Of a stretch of DNA of 64,000 bases, positions 24,067 through 31,416 are shown one piece after another; the stretch's first letter is position 1, and every line of letters starts with the position of its first letter. The translations under genes and the position numbers were made by a program. The DNA comes from UBA4874 sp002399435 (GTDB lineage: Bacteria > Bacillota > Clostridia > Caldicoprobacterales > DTU083): the NCBI GenBank assembly GCA_036823195.1, contig DAISGI010000001.1, positions 1-64,000 of the forward strand. Direction: 5' to 3'. The notes below the pieces were generated by a model. The model saw nothing but the letters and a program-made list of their open reading frames with translations. It was not told where the DNA came from and made no database searches.

Positions 24067-24831
24067 TCATTCCATACGCTTTCCGGATAACTTCTGTAGA
24101 ATTCTGGGCAATGCATCCCTGGAATTTCCCCAGGACTTGTCCTGATTGCGATAATCAAACTTCCGGGTAAACCATTTAAGCTCCTGTTCCAGCCGTTCCA
24201 TGTTCCGGGACTGGAGCGGCAGCAGGTCCCCCAGAAAATCTCCCTGCTTTTTGCTGCTCAGATGTTCTGCCGCCATGTCCAGCACCAGTGGAAGATGAGA
24301 AAAGCAGAAGCCCTTTGAGTCGGTCATGGTTTTCCGGAATTCCGGATTATGCTCCCAAAGATGAAGGATGGTGTAGGCATATTGATTCAGGGCATCGTGA
24401 ATCCGGTCACAGATTATGCAATGGTCCCGGTGCTGTTTCATCCAGTCCGAGAATTCGTGGATGGCCTCTTTCTGTGTGGTTTGCTGTCCGAAAATCTTCC
24501 CCAGCAGTGATACGGAAGCTTTGTCCGGCTTCCGCAGGTCCCGCTCCAGCCGGTCTGCCTTCTGTTGCATTTCCTTTATGGTTACCAATAAATGGGTATG
24601 AGTGATCAAGGCCAGTCCGAGTCTGTTTTGAGCATTGTAGAGAAGCTCGTTGTGCCGGGGACAAAATCCTTTTTTATTGACCTCAATCCGGACGTCCGGC
24701 TCCATGACGGATCCACCCAGGAAAGAAGAAATATTGGATTTTTCCGATTGATCCTCCAACAGGCAGAGGGGACATTCCCCGTTTGCCCCATATGCATCCC
24801 AGACAGGAATGGTATCCAAATGGTATTTCAT
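24067..24831 (-). CDS. DUF6062-type protein with two Cys/His pairs
   Basis: A 254-residue soluble protein opening KYHLDTIPVWDAY, as in DUF6062 proteins. The sequence shows two similar modules. The first has C20-x-x-C23 (ECPLC) and C57-P-R-H60; the second has C138-x-x-C141 (CIICD) and C176-F-S-H179. Each set could bind one Zn2+ as a CxxC...CxxH site. Between them are helical, charged segments. No enzymatic motif is visible. It stands alone on the minus strand, divergent from a SPOR protein gene. A role in binding a nucleic acid or protein partner is only a guess. Confidence 0.72.
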   Translation of the reverse strand: MKYHLDTIPVWDAYGANGECPLCLLEDQSEKSNISSFLGGSVMEPDVRIEVNKKGFCPRHNELLYNAQNRLGLALITHTHLLVTIKEMQQKADRLERDLRKPDKASVSLLGKIFGQQTTQKEAIHEFSDWMKQHRDHCIICDRIHDALNQYAYTILHLWEHNPEFRKTMTDSKGFCFSHLPLVLDMAAEHLSSKKQGDFLGDLLPLQSRNMERLEQELKWFTRKFDYRNQDKSWGNSRDALPRILQKLSGKRME

Positions 24832-24958
24832 TTTCTGACCCTGCCTCTCTGTTGTTTTGATTGGATTTCAATCCATGGTATCATATTCCGCCGGATTTCA
24901 CCATAGATATAAATAGTAAAATGGGACAAATCCTACGAAGGAGCAGAGGAGGATAAAT

Positions 24959-25861
24959 ATGAGATACTCAAGGCTGAGGAAGAGAAGAAGGAAAAAAAGA
25001 ACTGCAAGGCTGTTCCTGATTGCGTTGCTGATCCTTGGAATCCTCTATATTGTTTCCGCCGGGAAACTGGGTAAACTTGTCAGCCGATTGGCTGCGCCCA
25101 TTATCAATCAAAAGGACAATTCCGGCGGGTCGGACAGGGTATCCAAAGCGGAACCGATCCTGACGGTACCGGAGGATAAGGTGGATTCCAAAGGCGGGAA
25201 GAAACAGGATACCACGAAAGTGACAGAATCAATAAAGGCAAATCCCCTGTCCATGTTTACCATTCAGATGAGTGCCTTTACGGACGAGAAAAATGCCAAT
25301 GAATTTGCAAAACAGCTGCAATCCAAAGGAGGGGCAGGATATGTGCTGAAGGACGAATTTTTCCGGGTGCTGGCAGTTGGCTTTCAGAAAGAGGAAGATG
25401 CAAAAAAAGTCAAGGAGCAATTGAAAGCGGATGGAGTGGAATCCCATGTCTATCCTGTCTCCTCTTCAGGAGCGGACATGAAGATCACTGCAACGAAAAC
25501 AAATATCAGCGCGATCCGGTCCGCATATGAAATGTGGGAAGAAAAATATCTGGCCCTGGAGAAGGTCATCCGGGATCTGGATTCCGACGCCATTCCTGTA
25601 ACGGATGCCTGTGGCCAGATGGAAAAGATCAAGAAGGAGATGGATACAAAAAGGGATGAGCTGAAGGCCATCAATGCCAGGCAGGACGACAACGCCGTTC
25701 TTTCCGGTCTGGTCAGCCTGTATGAAAGCGGCAGCAAGTCCCTTGGTGGAGTTCTGGCTGAGAAATCATCGGATAAGGTGACTGTTTCATCCAGAATAAA
25801 GCATGCTCATATTGAAATGGTAATGCTGTATAAGGATTACATGACGCAAATATCCAAATAG
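24959..25861 (+). CDS. Membrane-anchored SPOR-domain protein
   Basis: A 300-residue protein with a very basic N-terminus (RLRKRRRKKRTAR), one membrane helix (about 17-37) and an extracytoplasmic part. Residues about 92-165 form a SPOR domain (MFTIQMSAFTDEKNANEFAK...GYVLKDEFFRVLAVGFQKEEDAKKV). SPOR domains bind denuded glycans of septal or cortex peptidoglycan, so it should localise at division or sporulation septa. Residues 170-300 are helical and of unknown function. An AGGAGGATAAAT site precedes the ATG. No partner gene is adjacent. Confidence 0.85.
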   Translation: MRYSRLRKRRRKKRTARLFLIALLILGILYIVSAGKLGKLVSRLAAPIINQKDNSGGSDRVSKAEPILTVPEDKVDSKGGKKQDTTKVTESIKANPLSMFTIQMSAFTDEKNANEFAKQLQSKGGAGYVLKDEFFRVLAVGFQKEEDAKKVKEQLKADGVESHVYPVSSSGADMKITATKTNISAIRSAYEMWEEKYLALEKVIRDLDSDAIPVTDACGQMEKIKKEMDTKRDELKAINARQDDNAVLSGLVSLYESGSKSLGGVLAEKSSDKVTVSSRIKHAHIEMVMLYKDYMTQISK

Positions 25862-26080
25862 AAGCAAGGGGATCGGGAATCGGCAGGCTTGAAGAAGAAG
25901 GTGTTCATCCTTGTCTCATGTTGTTGAGATATTCACAAAGATTCCCCATCTCTTATTTTCAACTTTAAGACGTATTTGTAAGGATTTTTTCATTTCCTGT
26001 CAGTCTTTTATATAACAGAGCGGTAAACTCATATTATACTATATAACAGGAAGCTTCTTCCTCATTTTTTTTGCAATGAA

Positions 26081-26098
26081 TCGTTAAAAAAATGACAA
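26081..26098. promoter_or_regulatory. Rex-like operator upstream of the hydrogenase operon
   Basis: TCGTTAAAAAAATGACAA matches the Rex consensus TTGTTAANNNNTTAACAA at 11 of 14 specified positions and ends 6 bases before the -35 box. Rex represses NADH-linked fermentation and hydrogenase genes when NAD+ is high. The assignment rests on the match and the gene context. Confidence 0.45.
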
Positions 26099-26104
26099 AA
26101 ACAG

Positions 26105-26133
26105 TTGAATGTATCACAGCTCTATGAGATAAT
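26105..26133 (+). promoter_or_regulatory. Promoter of the hydrogenase operon
   Basis: TTGAAT (26105-26110) and GATAAT (26128-26133) are 17 bp apart, about 50 bases before the first start codon. Confidence 0.65.
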
Positions 26134-26184
26134 GTTGTGGTTATATCTGATTCCTAAAAATGCAACAGGGGAGGGAGTTTTTAA

Positions 26185-26673
26185 ATGACAGCTTCCATAC
26201 TTCAGGAAGAGAAAGAAAAGGCTTCAGAGCTGCAGCAGGTCATTGATGAGTACAAAGGGGAAAAGGGGCCTCTGATGCCTATTCTGCATCGGGCCCAGGA
26301 GATTTTTGGGTATCTGCCGCTTGAAGTTCAGGAATATATAGCAGAAGGTCTGCATATTCCGGTCAGTGATATATATGGAGTGGCTACGTTCTATTCTCAA
26401 TTCACACTGAAGCCAAAGGGAACCTATTCTGTCGGCGTCTGTCTTGGGACCGCCTGTTATGTGAAAGGTTCCCAGAGGATACTGGATCAAGTGATTCAGG
26501 AATTGGGCATCCAGCCCGGAGATACGACCGGGGATAACCAGTTTACCCTTACTGCCACCCGGTGTCTCGGAGCGTGCGGCCTGGCACCGGTCATGACGAT
26601 CAACGAGAAGGTATATGGACGCCTGACTCCATCGGACGTCAAAGGCATCCTTGACGAGTACCGAAGCAAATAG
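26185..26673 (+). CDS. hydC: NAD-linked [FeFe]-hydrogenase subunit HydC (NuoE-like)
   Basis: A 162-residue thioredoxin-like [2Fe-2S] protein of the NuoE/HoxE/HydC family. The four cluster ligands are Cys86, Cys91, Cys127 and Cys131 (GVCLGTACYVKGS and TRCLGACGLAP). An N-terminal helical bundle with PILHRAQEIFGYLP is typical. It is first in a five-gene operon ending with the catalytic subunit. In electron-bifurcating HydABC it passes electrons near the flavin of HydB. GGGGAGGG lies before the ATG. Confidence 0.92.
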   Translation: MTASILQEEKEKASELQQVIDEYKGEKGPLMPILHRAQEIFGYLPLEVQEYIAEGLHIPVSDIYGVATFYSQFTLKPKGTYSVGVCLGTACYVKGSQRILDQVIQELGIQPGDTTGDNQFTLTATRCLGACGLAPVMTINEKVYGRLTPSDVKGILDEYRSK

Positions 26674-26674
26674 C

Positions 26675-27223
26675 ATGGAGGATGTTTCACTTCATATTCT
26701 GGACATTGCGCAAAATTCCATTGCCGCAGGGGCCTCCCGGATTGCGATTTCCATTCAGGATCGTCCGGGCCAGGATCGGTTGGAGATCCGGATCTGTGAC
26801 AATGGGAAAGGCATGGATCCGGATCAGGTAAAAAGCGCAACGAATCCGTTCTATACCACGCGCACAACTCGCCGGGTCGGGCTTGGCATTCCTTTGTTCC
26901 AGGCATCGGCGGAGGCCACGGGAGGATATCTGAAGATTTATTCTGAAAAAGGTACCGGCACAGTTGTACAGGCTGTCTTTCACAGAAGGCATATGGATTG
27001 CCCTCCAATGGGCAGGATGGAGGATACCATGGCAGTGCTGGTCTGTTGCAATCCGGATGTGCAGTTTTATTACAGCCATATTTTCTCCGGCAGGAAGTTT
27101 GTATTGCATAGTGGTGAAATTCAGCAAAAATTGGGAGAAATAAGCATTGCAGATCCGGATGTCATTGTGTGGATCAAAGAGTATATTCGTAGTGGTCTCG
27201 AAGAAATCTATGGAGGTGTTTGA
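26675..27223 (+). CDS. HATPase_c-domain ATP-binding protein in the hydrogenase operon
   Basis: A 182-residue protein whose first 105 residues form a GHKL-type ATPase: N-box HILDIAQNSIAAGAS (Asn14), G1 box DNGKGM (42-47), NPFYTTRTTRRVGLGIPL with G2 (69-71) and a final GTGT. It lacks the His-containing dimerisation domain and any sensor domain, so it is not a conventional sensor kinase. The C-terminal 75 residues (with VLVCCNPDVQFYYSHIFSG) are unassigned. It starts one base after the hydC stop with no clear site of its own, so it relies on coupling. Similar proteins accompany clostridial NADH-dependent hydrogenase genes; their role is not established as far as I know. Confidence 0.82.
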   Translation: MEDVSLHILDIAQNSIAAGASRIAISIQDRPGQDRLEIRICDNGKGMDPDQVKSATNPFYTTRTTRRVGLGIPLFQASAEATGGYLKIYSEKGTGTVVQAVFHRRHMDCPPMGRMEDTMAVLVCCNPDVQFYYSHIFSGRKFVLHSGEIQQKLGEISIADPDVIVWIKEYIRSGLEEIYGGV

Positions 27224-27226
27224 AGG

Positions 27227-27592
27227 ATGAAGTCGCTGGAAGAATTGGAAGAAGTCCGGCAGAAGGCACTGGATTCCGTAAAGCTGCGAAAAAGCAGAGC
27301 GGGTACCCGAATTGTCGTGGGTATGGCGACCTGCGGGATTGCGGCCGGTGCCAGACCGGTATTGTTGTCTTTTCTGGACGAAATAAAGAAAAGAAACCTG
27401 GGGGATGTGATTGTTTCCCAGACCGGATGTATGGGCACATGTCGTTTGGAGCCCATGGTGGAGGTTTATCGGCCCGGAGAGGAAAAAGTCACTTACGTGA
27501 ACATGACTGCGGATAAGGTAAAAAGGGTTGTAGCAGAGCATATTGCAAACGGCCATCCCGTCATGGAATATACGATTGGCTCCGCAGAGTAA
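27227..27592 (+). CDS. Thioredoxin-like (2Fe-2S) ferredoxin-domain protein
   Basis: A 121-residue protein with the thioredoxin-like ferredoxin fold shared by HydC and the N-terminus of HydB. Candidate ligands are Cys36 (ATCGIAAGA), Cys68 and Cys72 (TGCMGTC). The canonical fold uses four Cys; the usual first partner of the N-terminal pair is missing, so either a non-Cys ligand is used or the cluster is different. It lies 3 bases after the HATPase gene and 26 before hydB. It probably shuttles electrons to or from the HydB flavin. Confidence 0.85.
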   Translation: MKSLEELEEVRQKALDSVKLRKSRAGTRIVVGMATCGIAAGARPVLLSFLDEIKKRNLGDVIVSQTGCMGTCRLEPMVEVYRPGEEKVTYVNMTADKVKRVVAEHIANGHPVMEYTIGSAE

Positions 27593-27618
27593 ATAGAATA
27601 CAGGAGGGGGATTGTGAC

Positions 27619-29415
27619 ATGGAATTTTATCGTTCCAATGTTCTGATTTGTGGGGGAACAGGGTGCCATTCTTCCGGCTCTGCGGATGTGATGAGCACAT
27701 TTCAGACAGAGCTTGAAAAAAACAAACTGGAAAAAGAGGTTAAGCTGGTTCAGACCGGCTGCTTTGGCTTGTGCGCAGTAGGTCCGGTGGTGATCGTATA
27801 TCCGGAGGGTGCCTTTTACAGCAAAGTAAAAAAGGAAGACGTTCCGAGGATTGTAAGCGAGCATTTGCTGAAGGGCAGAATAGTCACTGACCTTTTGTAC
27901 CATGACAGGGTCCATGGAGACAATGCGGTCAAGTCTCTGAATCAGGTGGAGTTCTATAAAAAGCAGAAGCGTATGGCATTGCGGAACTGCGGTATGATCG
28001 ATCCGGAGAACATCGAAGAATACATAGCCATGGACGGATATCGGGCACTTGGCAAGGTTTTGACGGAAATGACGCCGGAGGAAACCATTCAGGTCATCAA
28101 GGCATCCGGATTAAGGGGGAGAGGCGGCGCAGGTTTTCCCACCGGCCTGAAATGGGAGTTTACCGCCAGGGCCCAAAGCGACCAGAAGTATGTCTGCTGC
28201 AATGCTGATGAAGGGGATCCCGGCGCATTCATGGATCGCAGTTTGCTGGAGGGAGATCCTCACAGTGTATTGGAAGCTATGGCCATTGCCGGTTATGCGG
28301 TGGGAGCGAATCAGGGCTATATCTATGTCCGGGCAGAGTATCCCATTGCGGTAAAACGGCTGGGTATTGCAATTGAACAGGCAAGGAAAGAAGGCCTGCT
28401 GGGAAAGAACATTTTTGATACCGGGTTTGACTTTAATATTGAATTGAGATTGGGCGCCGGTGCTTTTGTCTGCGGGGAGGAAACCGCATTGATGGCGTCC
28501 ATTGAGGGAAAACGGGGAGAGCCGAGGCCCAGGCCGCCTTTCCCGGCAAACAAGGGTGTGTTTGACAAGCCGACGCTTTTGAATAACGTGGAAACCTATG
28601 CCAATATCCCGCAGATTATTTTAAAAGGTGCAGATTGGTTTTCTTCCATCGGCACGGAAAAAAGCAAAGGTACCAAAGTCTTTGCACTGGGCGGCAAAAT
28701 CAACAACACGGGTTTGGTGGAAGTGCCCATGGGCACAACACTGCGGGAAATTGTCTATGATATCGGGGGAGGCATCCCAGGCGGCAGGAAATTCAAGGCT
28801 GCCCAGACCGGCGGTCCGTCCGGCGGATGTATTTCTACAGAACATCTGGATACCCCCATCGATTATGATTCCCTGAAGAAAATCGGCTCTATGATGGGCT
28901 CCGGCGGATTGATCGTGATGGATGAGGACAACTGCATGGTCGATATTGCCCGCTTTTATCTGGACTTTACCGTGGAGGAATCCTGCGGGAAGTGCCCTCC
29001 CTGCCGGATTGGCACCAGAAGAATGCTGGAAATCCTGAATCGGATTACCAGTGGAAAAGGGCGGGAAGGCGACATCGAAAAGCTGGAGGAATTGGGCAGA
29101 AGCATACAGACCTCCGCTCTCTGTGGCCTGGGACAAACCGCTCCCAATCCGGTTTTGAGCACCATCCGTTATTTCCGTGATGAGTATGAGACACACATTC
29201 GGGAGAAAAGATGTCCGGCAGGTGTCTGCAAGGCATTGCTGCAGATTACCATCAAGGCGGATACCTGCAAGGGCTGCGGCCTCTGTGCCAGGGCGTGTCC
29301 TGTCGGCGCGATTTCCGGAGAACGCCGGAGTGCTCATACCATAGATCAGACGAAATGCATCAAATGTGGTACCTGTCTGGAAAAATGCCCTTTCCAGGCA
29401 ATTGTGAAGGGTTAG
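27619..29415 (+). CDS. hydB: NAD-linked [FeFe]-hydrogenase subunit HydB (NuoF-like)
   Basis: A 598-residue flavoprotein. Domains in order: thioredoxin-like [2Fe-2S] (Cys11, Cys16, Cys48, Cys52); the FMN and NADH-binding core with GRGGAGFPTGLKWEF and CNADEGDPGAFMDR; SLBB domain; the [4Fe-4S] motif SCGKCPPCRIGTRRML; and a C-terminal two-cluster ferredoxin (CKGCGLCARACP, CIKCGTCLEKCP). It is the site of NAD(H) oxidation/reduction. In bifurcating HydABC it splits electrons between NADH and ferredoxin. The C-terminal ferredoxin extension is typical of that form. GGAGGGGG precedes the ATG. Confidence 0.95.
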   Translation: MEFYRSNVLICGGTGCHSSGSADVMSTFQTELEKNKLEKEVKLVQTGCFGLCAVGPVVIVYPEGAFYSKVKKEDVPRIVSEHLLKGRIVTDLLYHDRVHGDNAVKSLNQVEFYKKQKRMALRNCGMIDPENIEEYIAMDGYRALGKVLTEMTPEETIQVIKASGLRGRGGAGFPTGLKWEFTARAQSDQKYVCCNADEGDPGAFMDRSLLEGDPHSVLEAMAIAGYAVGANQGYIYVRAEYPIAVKRLGIAIEQARKEGLLGKNIFDTGFDFNIELRLGAGAFVCGEETALMASIEGKRGEPRPRPPFPANKGVFDKPTLLNNVETYANIPQIILKGADWFSSIGTEKSKGTKVFALGGKINNTGLVEVPMGTTLREIVYDIGGGIPGGRKFKAAQTGGPSGGCISTEHLDTPIDYDSLKKIGSMMGSGGLIVMDEDNCMVDIARFYLDFTVEESCGKCPPCRIGTRRMLEILNRITSGKGREGDIEKLEELGRSIQTSALCGLGQTAPNPVLSTIRYFRDEYETHIREKRCPAGVCKALLQITIKADTCKGCGLCARACPVGAISGERRSAHTIDQTKCIKCGTCLEKCPFQAIVKG

Positions 29416-29438
29416 AGTTGGGAAAGGGAGTGACAACG

Positions 29439-31178
29439 ATGGAAATGGTAAAGGTAACCATAGACGGTATTAAAGTGGAAGTGCCAAAGGGAAGTACGGT
29501 TCTGGAGGCGGCAAGGGCTGCCGGCATTCACATACCGACATTATGCTATTTGAAGGGAGTCAATGAAATCGGGGCCTGCCGGATGTGCCTGGTAGAGGTA
29601 AAGGGGGCCAGATCGCTGCAGGCGTCCTGTGTTTATTCGGTTGCGGACGGTATGGAGGTCCGGACAAATTCCCCGGCAGTACGGGATGCCAGAAGGACAA
29701 ATCTTGAGTTGATTTTGTCTGATCATGACCGCAGCTGCCTTACTTGTGTGCGGGGTGGAAATTGTGAGCTGCAGGCTCTCTCCAGACAGCTGGGAGTAGA
29801 CGGCATCCGTTTCGAAGGGGAGCGGGTCCATTTTGCAGTTGATGATGCCTCTCCTGCGATCGTACGGGATCCCAACAAGTGCATTCTGTGCCGGCGCTGC
29901 ATTTCCACCTGCAGAAATGTTCAGGGGATCGGTGCCATCGGAATATCGGAGAGAGGCTATCATTCCGTTGTCGGACCGATATTTGGAAAAAGTCTGTCCG
30001 AGGTAAACTGCATTTATTGTGGGCAATGTATTGAGGCTTGCCCGACAGGCGCATTGAGGGAAAGGAATGACACCGGCAGGGTATGGGATGCCATCCAGAA
30101 CCCCGATCTTCATGTTGTGGTTCAGACGGCTCCAGCGGTACGGGTCGCATTGGGAGAGGAATTCGGTATGCCCATGGGAACCCGTGTCAGCGGAAAGATG
30201 GTTGCAGCATTGCGCCGGCTTGGCTTTGACCGTGTCTTTGATACGGACTTCGGGGCGGATCTAACTATCATGGAGGAGGGAACCGAGCTGCTGAACCGCT
30301 TGAAACATGCCGGGAAACTGCCCATGATCACCTCCTGCAGCCCGGGCTGGGTCAAATATTGCGAACACAATTATCCGGAATTCCTGGACAACCTGTCTAC
30401 CTGCAAATCTCCTCATGAGATGCTGGGTGCCGTGATCAAATCCTATTATGCCGAAAAAGAGGGGATCGATCCTTCCAGGATTTTTGTGGTATCCGTTATG
30501 CCCTGTACCTCAAAGAAGTTTGAGGCGGTCCGGCCGGAGCTGAAAGCGACGGGACATCCGGATGTGGATGTGGTATTGACCACGCGGGAGCTGGCAGGAA
30601 TGATCAAACAGGCCGGGATGGAGTTTACCGGGTTACCGGATGAGCCTTTTGATCCGATACTGGGAGATTCCACCGGTGCCGGCGTTATCTTCGGAACCAC
30701 CGGCGGTGTAATGGAAGCCGCCCTGCGTACCTTGTCCGAGATCGTAACCGGAAGGCCCCTTAAGGAGCCGGAATTTCAGGAAGTCCGGGGATTGGACGGT
30801 GTGAAGGAGATGGAAGTTTCTCTGGGGGATCGAACGATCCGTGCAGCCATTGCCCATGGTACCGCCAATGCCAGGAATCTCCTGGAGAAAATAAAATCCG
30901 GGGAAAAGGAATATGATTTTGTTGAAATCATGGGATGCCCGGGAGGATGCGTGAACGGAGGCGGTCAGCCCATTGTGCATGCACAGGACCGCATGGATGA
31001 GAACGTTGCGGAGATACGCGCTTCTGCCATTTATGAGGAGGACAGGAATCTTCCCATTCGAAAATCCCATGAAAATCCGTCCATCCGGAGAATATACAGG
31101 GAGTATCTGAGTGAGCCAAACAGCCCGAAAGCTCACGAGCTTCTGCATACGCATTATACCATACGAAGCAGATACTGA
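29439..31178 (+). CDS. hydA: [FeFe]-hydrogenase catalytic subunit HydA
   Basis: A 579-residue enzyme reducing protons to H2 or the reverse. Domains: [2Fe-2S] (Cys36, 47, 50, 64), His-ligated [4Fe-4S] (His96, Cys100, 103, 109), two-cluster ferredoxin (Cys148-158, Cys191-201), then the H-cluster domain. Its motifs are L1 TSCSPGW (299-304 region), L2 MPCTSKKFE (Cys356) and L3 with CPGGC (Cys500, Cys504). L1 has Ser301 where the canonical TSCCP has a second Cys. The start at 29439 is the family N-terminus and follows GGGAGTGACAACG. The operon has hydC, hydB and hydA but no maturases (HydE, F, G), which must lie elsewhere. Confidence 0.95.
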   Translation: MEMVKVTIDGIKVEVPKGSTVLEAARAAGIHIPTLCYLKGVNEIGACRMCLVEVKGARSLQASCVYSVADGMEVRTNSPAVRDARRTNLELILSDHDRSCLTCVRGGNCELQALSRQLGVDGIRFEGERVHFAVDDASPAIVRDPNKCILCRRCISTCRNVQGIGAIGISERGYHSVVGPIFGKSLSEVNCIYCGQCIEACPTGALRERNDTGRVWDAIQNPDLHVVVQTAPAVRVALGEEFGMPMGTRVSGKMVAALRRLGFDRVFDTDFGADLTIMEEGTELLNRLKHAGKLPMITSCSPGWVKYCEHNYPEFLDNLSTCKSPHEMLGAVIKSYYAEKEGIDPSRIFVVSVMPCTSKKFEAVRPELKATGHPDVDVVLTTRELAGMIKQAGMEFTGLPDEPFDPILGDSTGAGVIFGTTGGVMEAALRTLSEIVTGRPLKEPEFQEVRGLDGVKEMEVSLGDRTIRAAIAHGTANARNLLEKIKSGEKEYDFVEIMGCPGGCVNGGGQPIVHAQDRMDENVAEIRASAIYEEDRNLPIRKSHENPSIRRIYREYLSEPNSPKAHELLHTHYTIRSRY

Positions 31179-31306
31179 TGAGGCAGAGCCGGTCCACCCG
31201 GATGCATGAAGTGTATTCCATGGCGTCTGAAGCAATACACGTTTTTTTCCAATATTCCAGATTGAAGGGTGCAGAAAACAGGACAGACATACAGGATGGA
31301 GACAAA

Positions 31307-31333
31307 CCAGCCGCAAGCCGGCTGGCTTTTTTA
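31307..31333 (+). terminator. Terminator of the hydrogenase operon
   Basis: CCAGCCG (31307-31313) pairs with CGGCTGG (31319-31325) around a 5-base loop, followed by CTTTTTT. Confidence 0.88.
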
Positions 31334-31344
31334 TTGCCGGTACT

Positions 31345-31372
31345 TTGGCAAAACGGAATTTTCGTGTATAAT
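31345..31372 (+). promoter_or_regulatory. Promoter of queG
   Basis: TTGGCA (31345-31350) and TATAAT (31367-31372) are 16 bp apart, 44 bases before the TTG start. Confidence 0.65.
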
Positions 31373-31416
31373 CATTCTGATAAGATTCTGCAGCTATCTC
31401 CGGGGAGGGAAAGAAA

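Larger units (their letters stand above)
25862..26184. other. Intergenic region upstream of the hydrogenase operon
   Basis: This AT-rich stretch of 323 bases has no open frame with a binding site. Its 3' end carries the Rex-like site and promoter described separately. Around 26033-26050 lies another AT-rich run (ATTATACTATATAACAGG) that could be a second -10 region, but no matching -35 is convincing. Confidence 0.5.
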
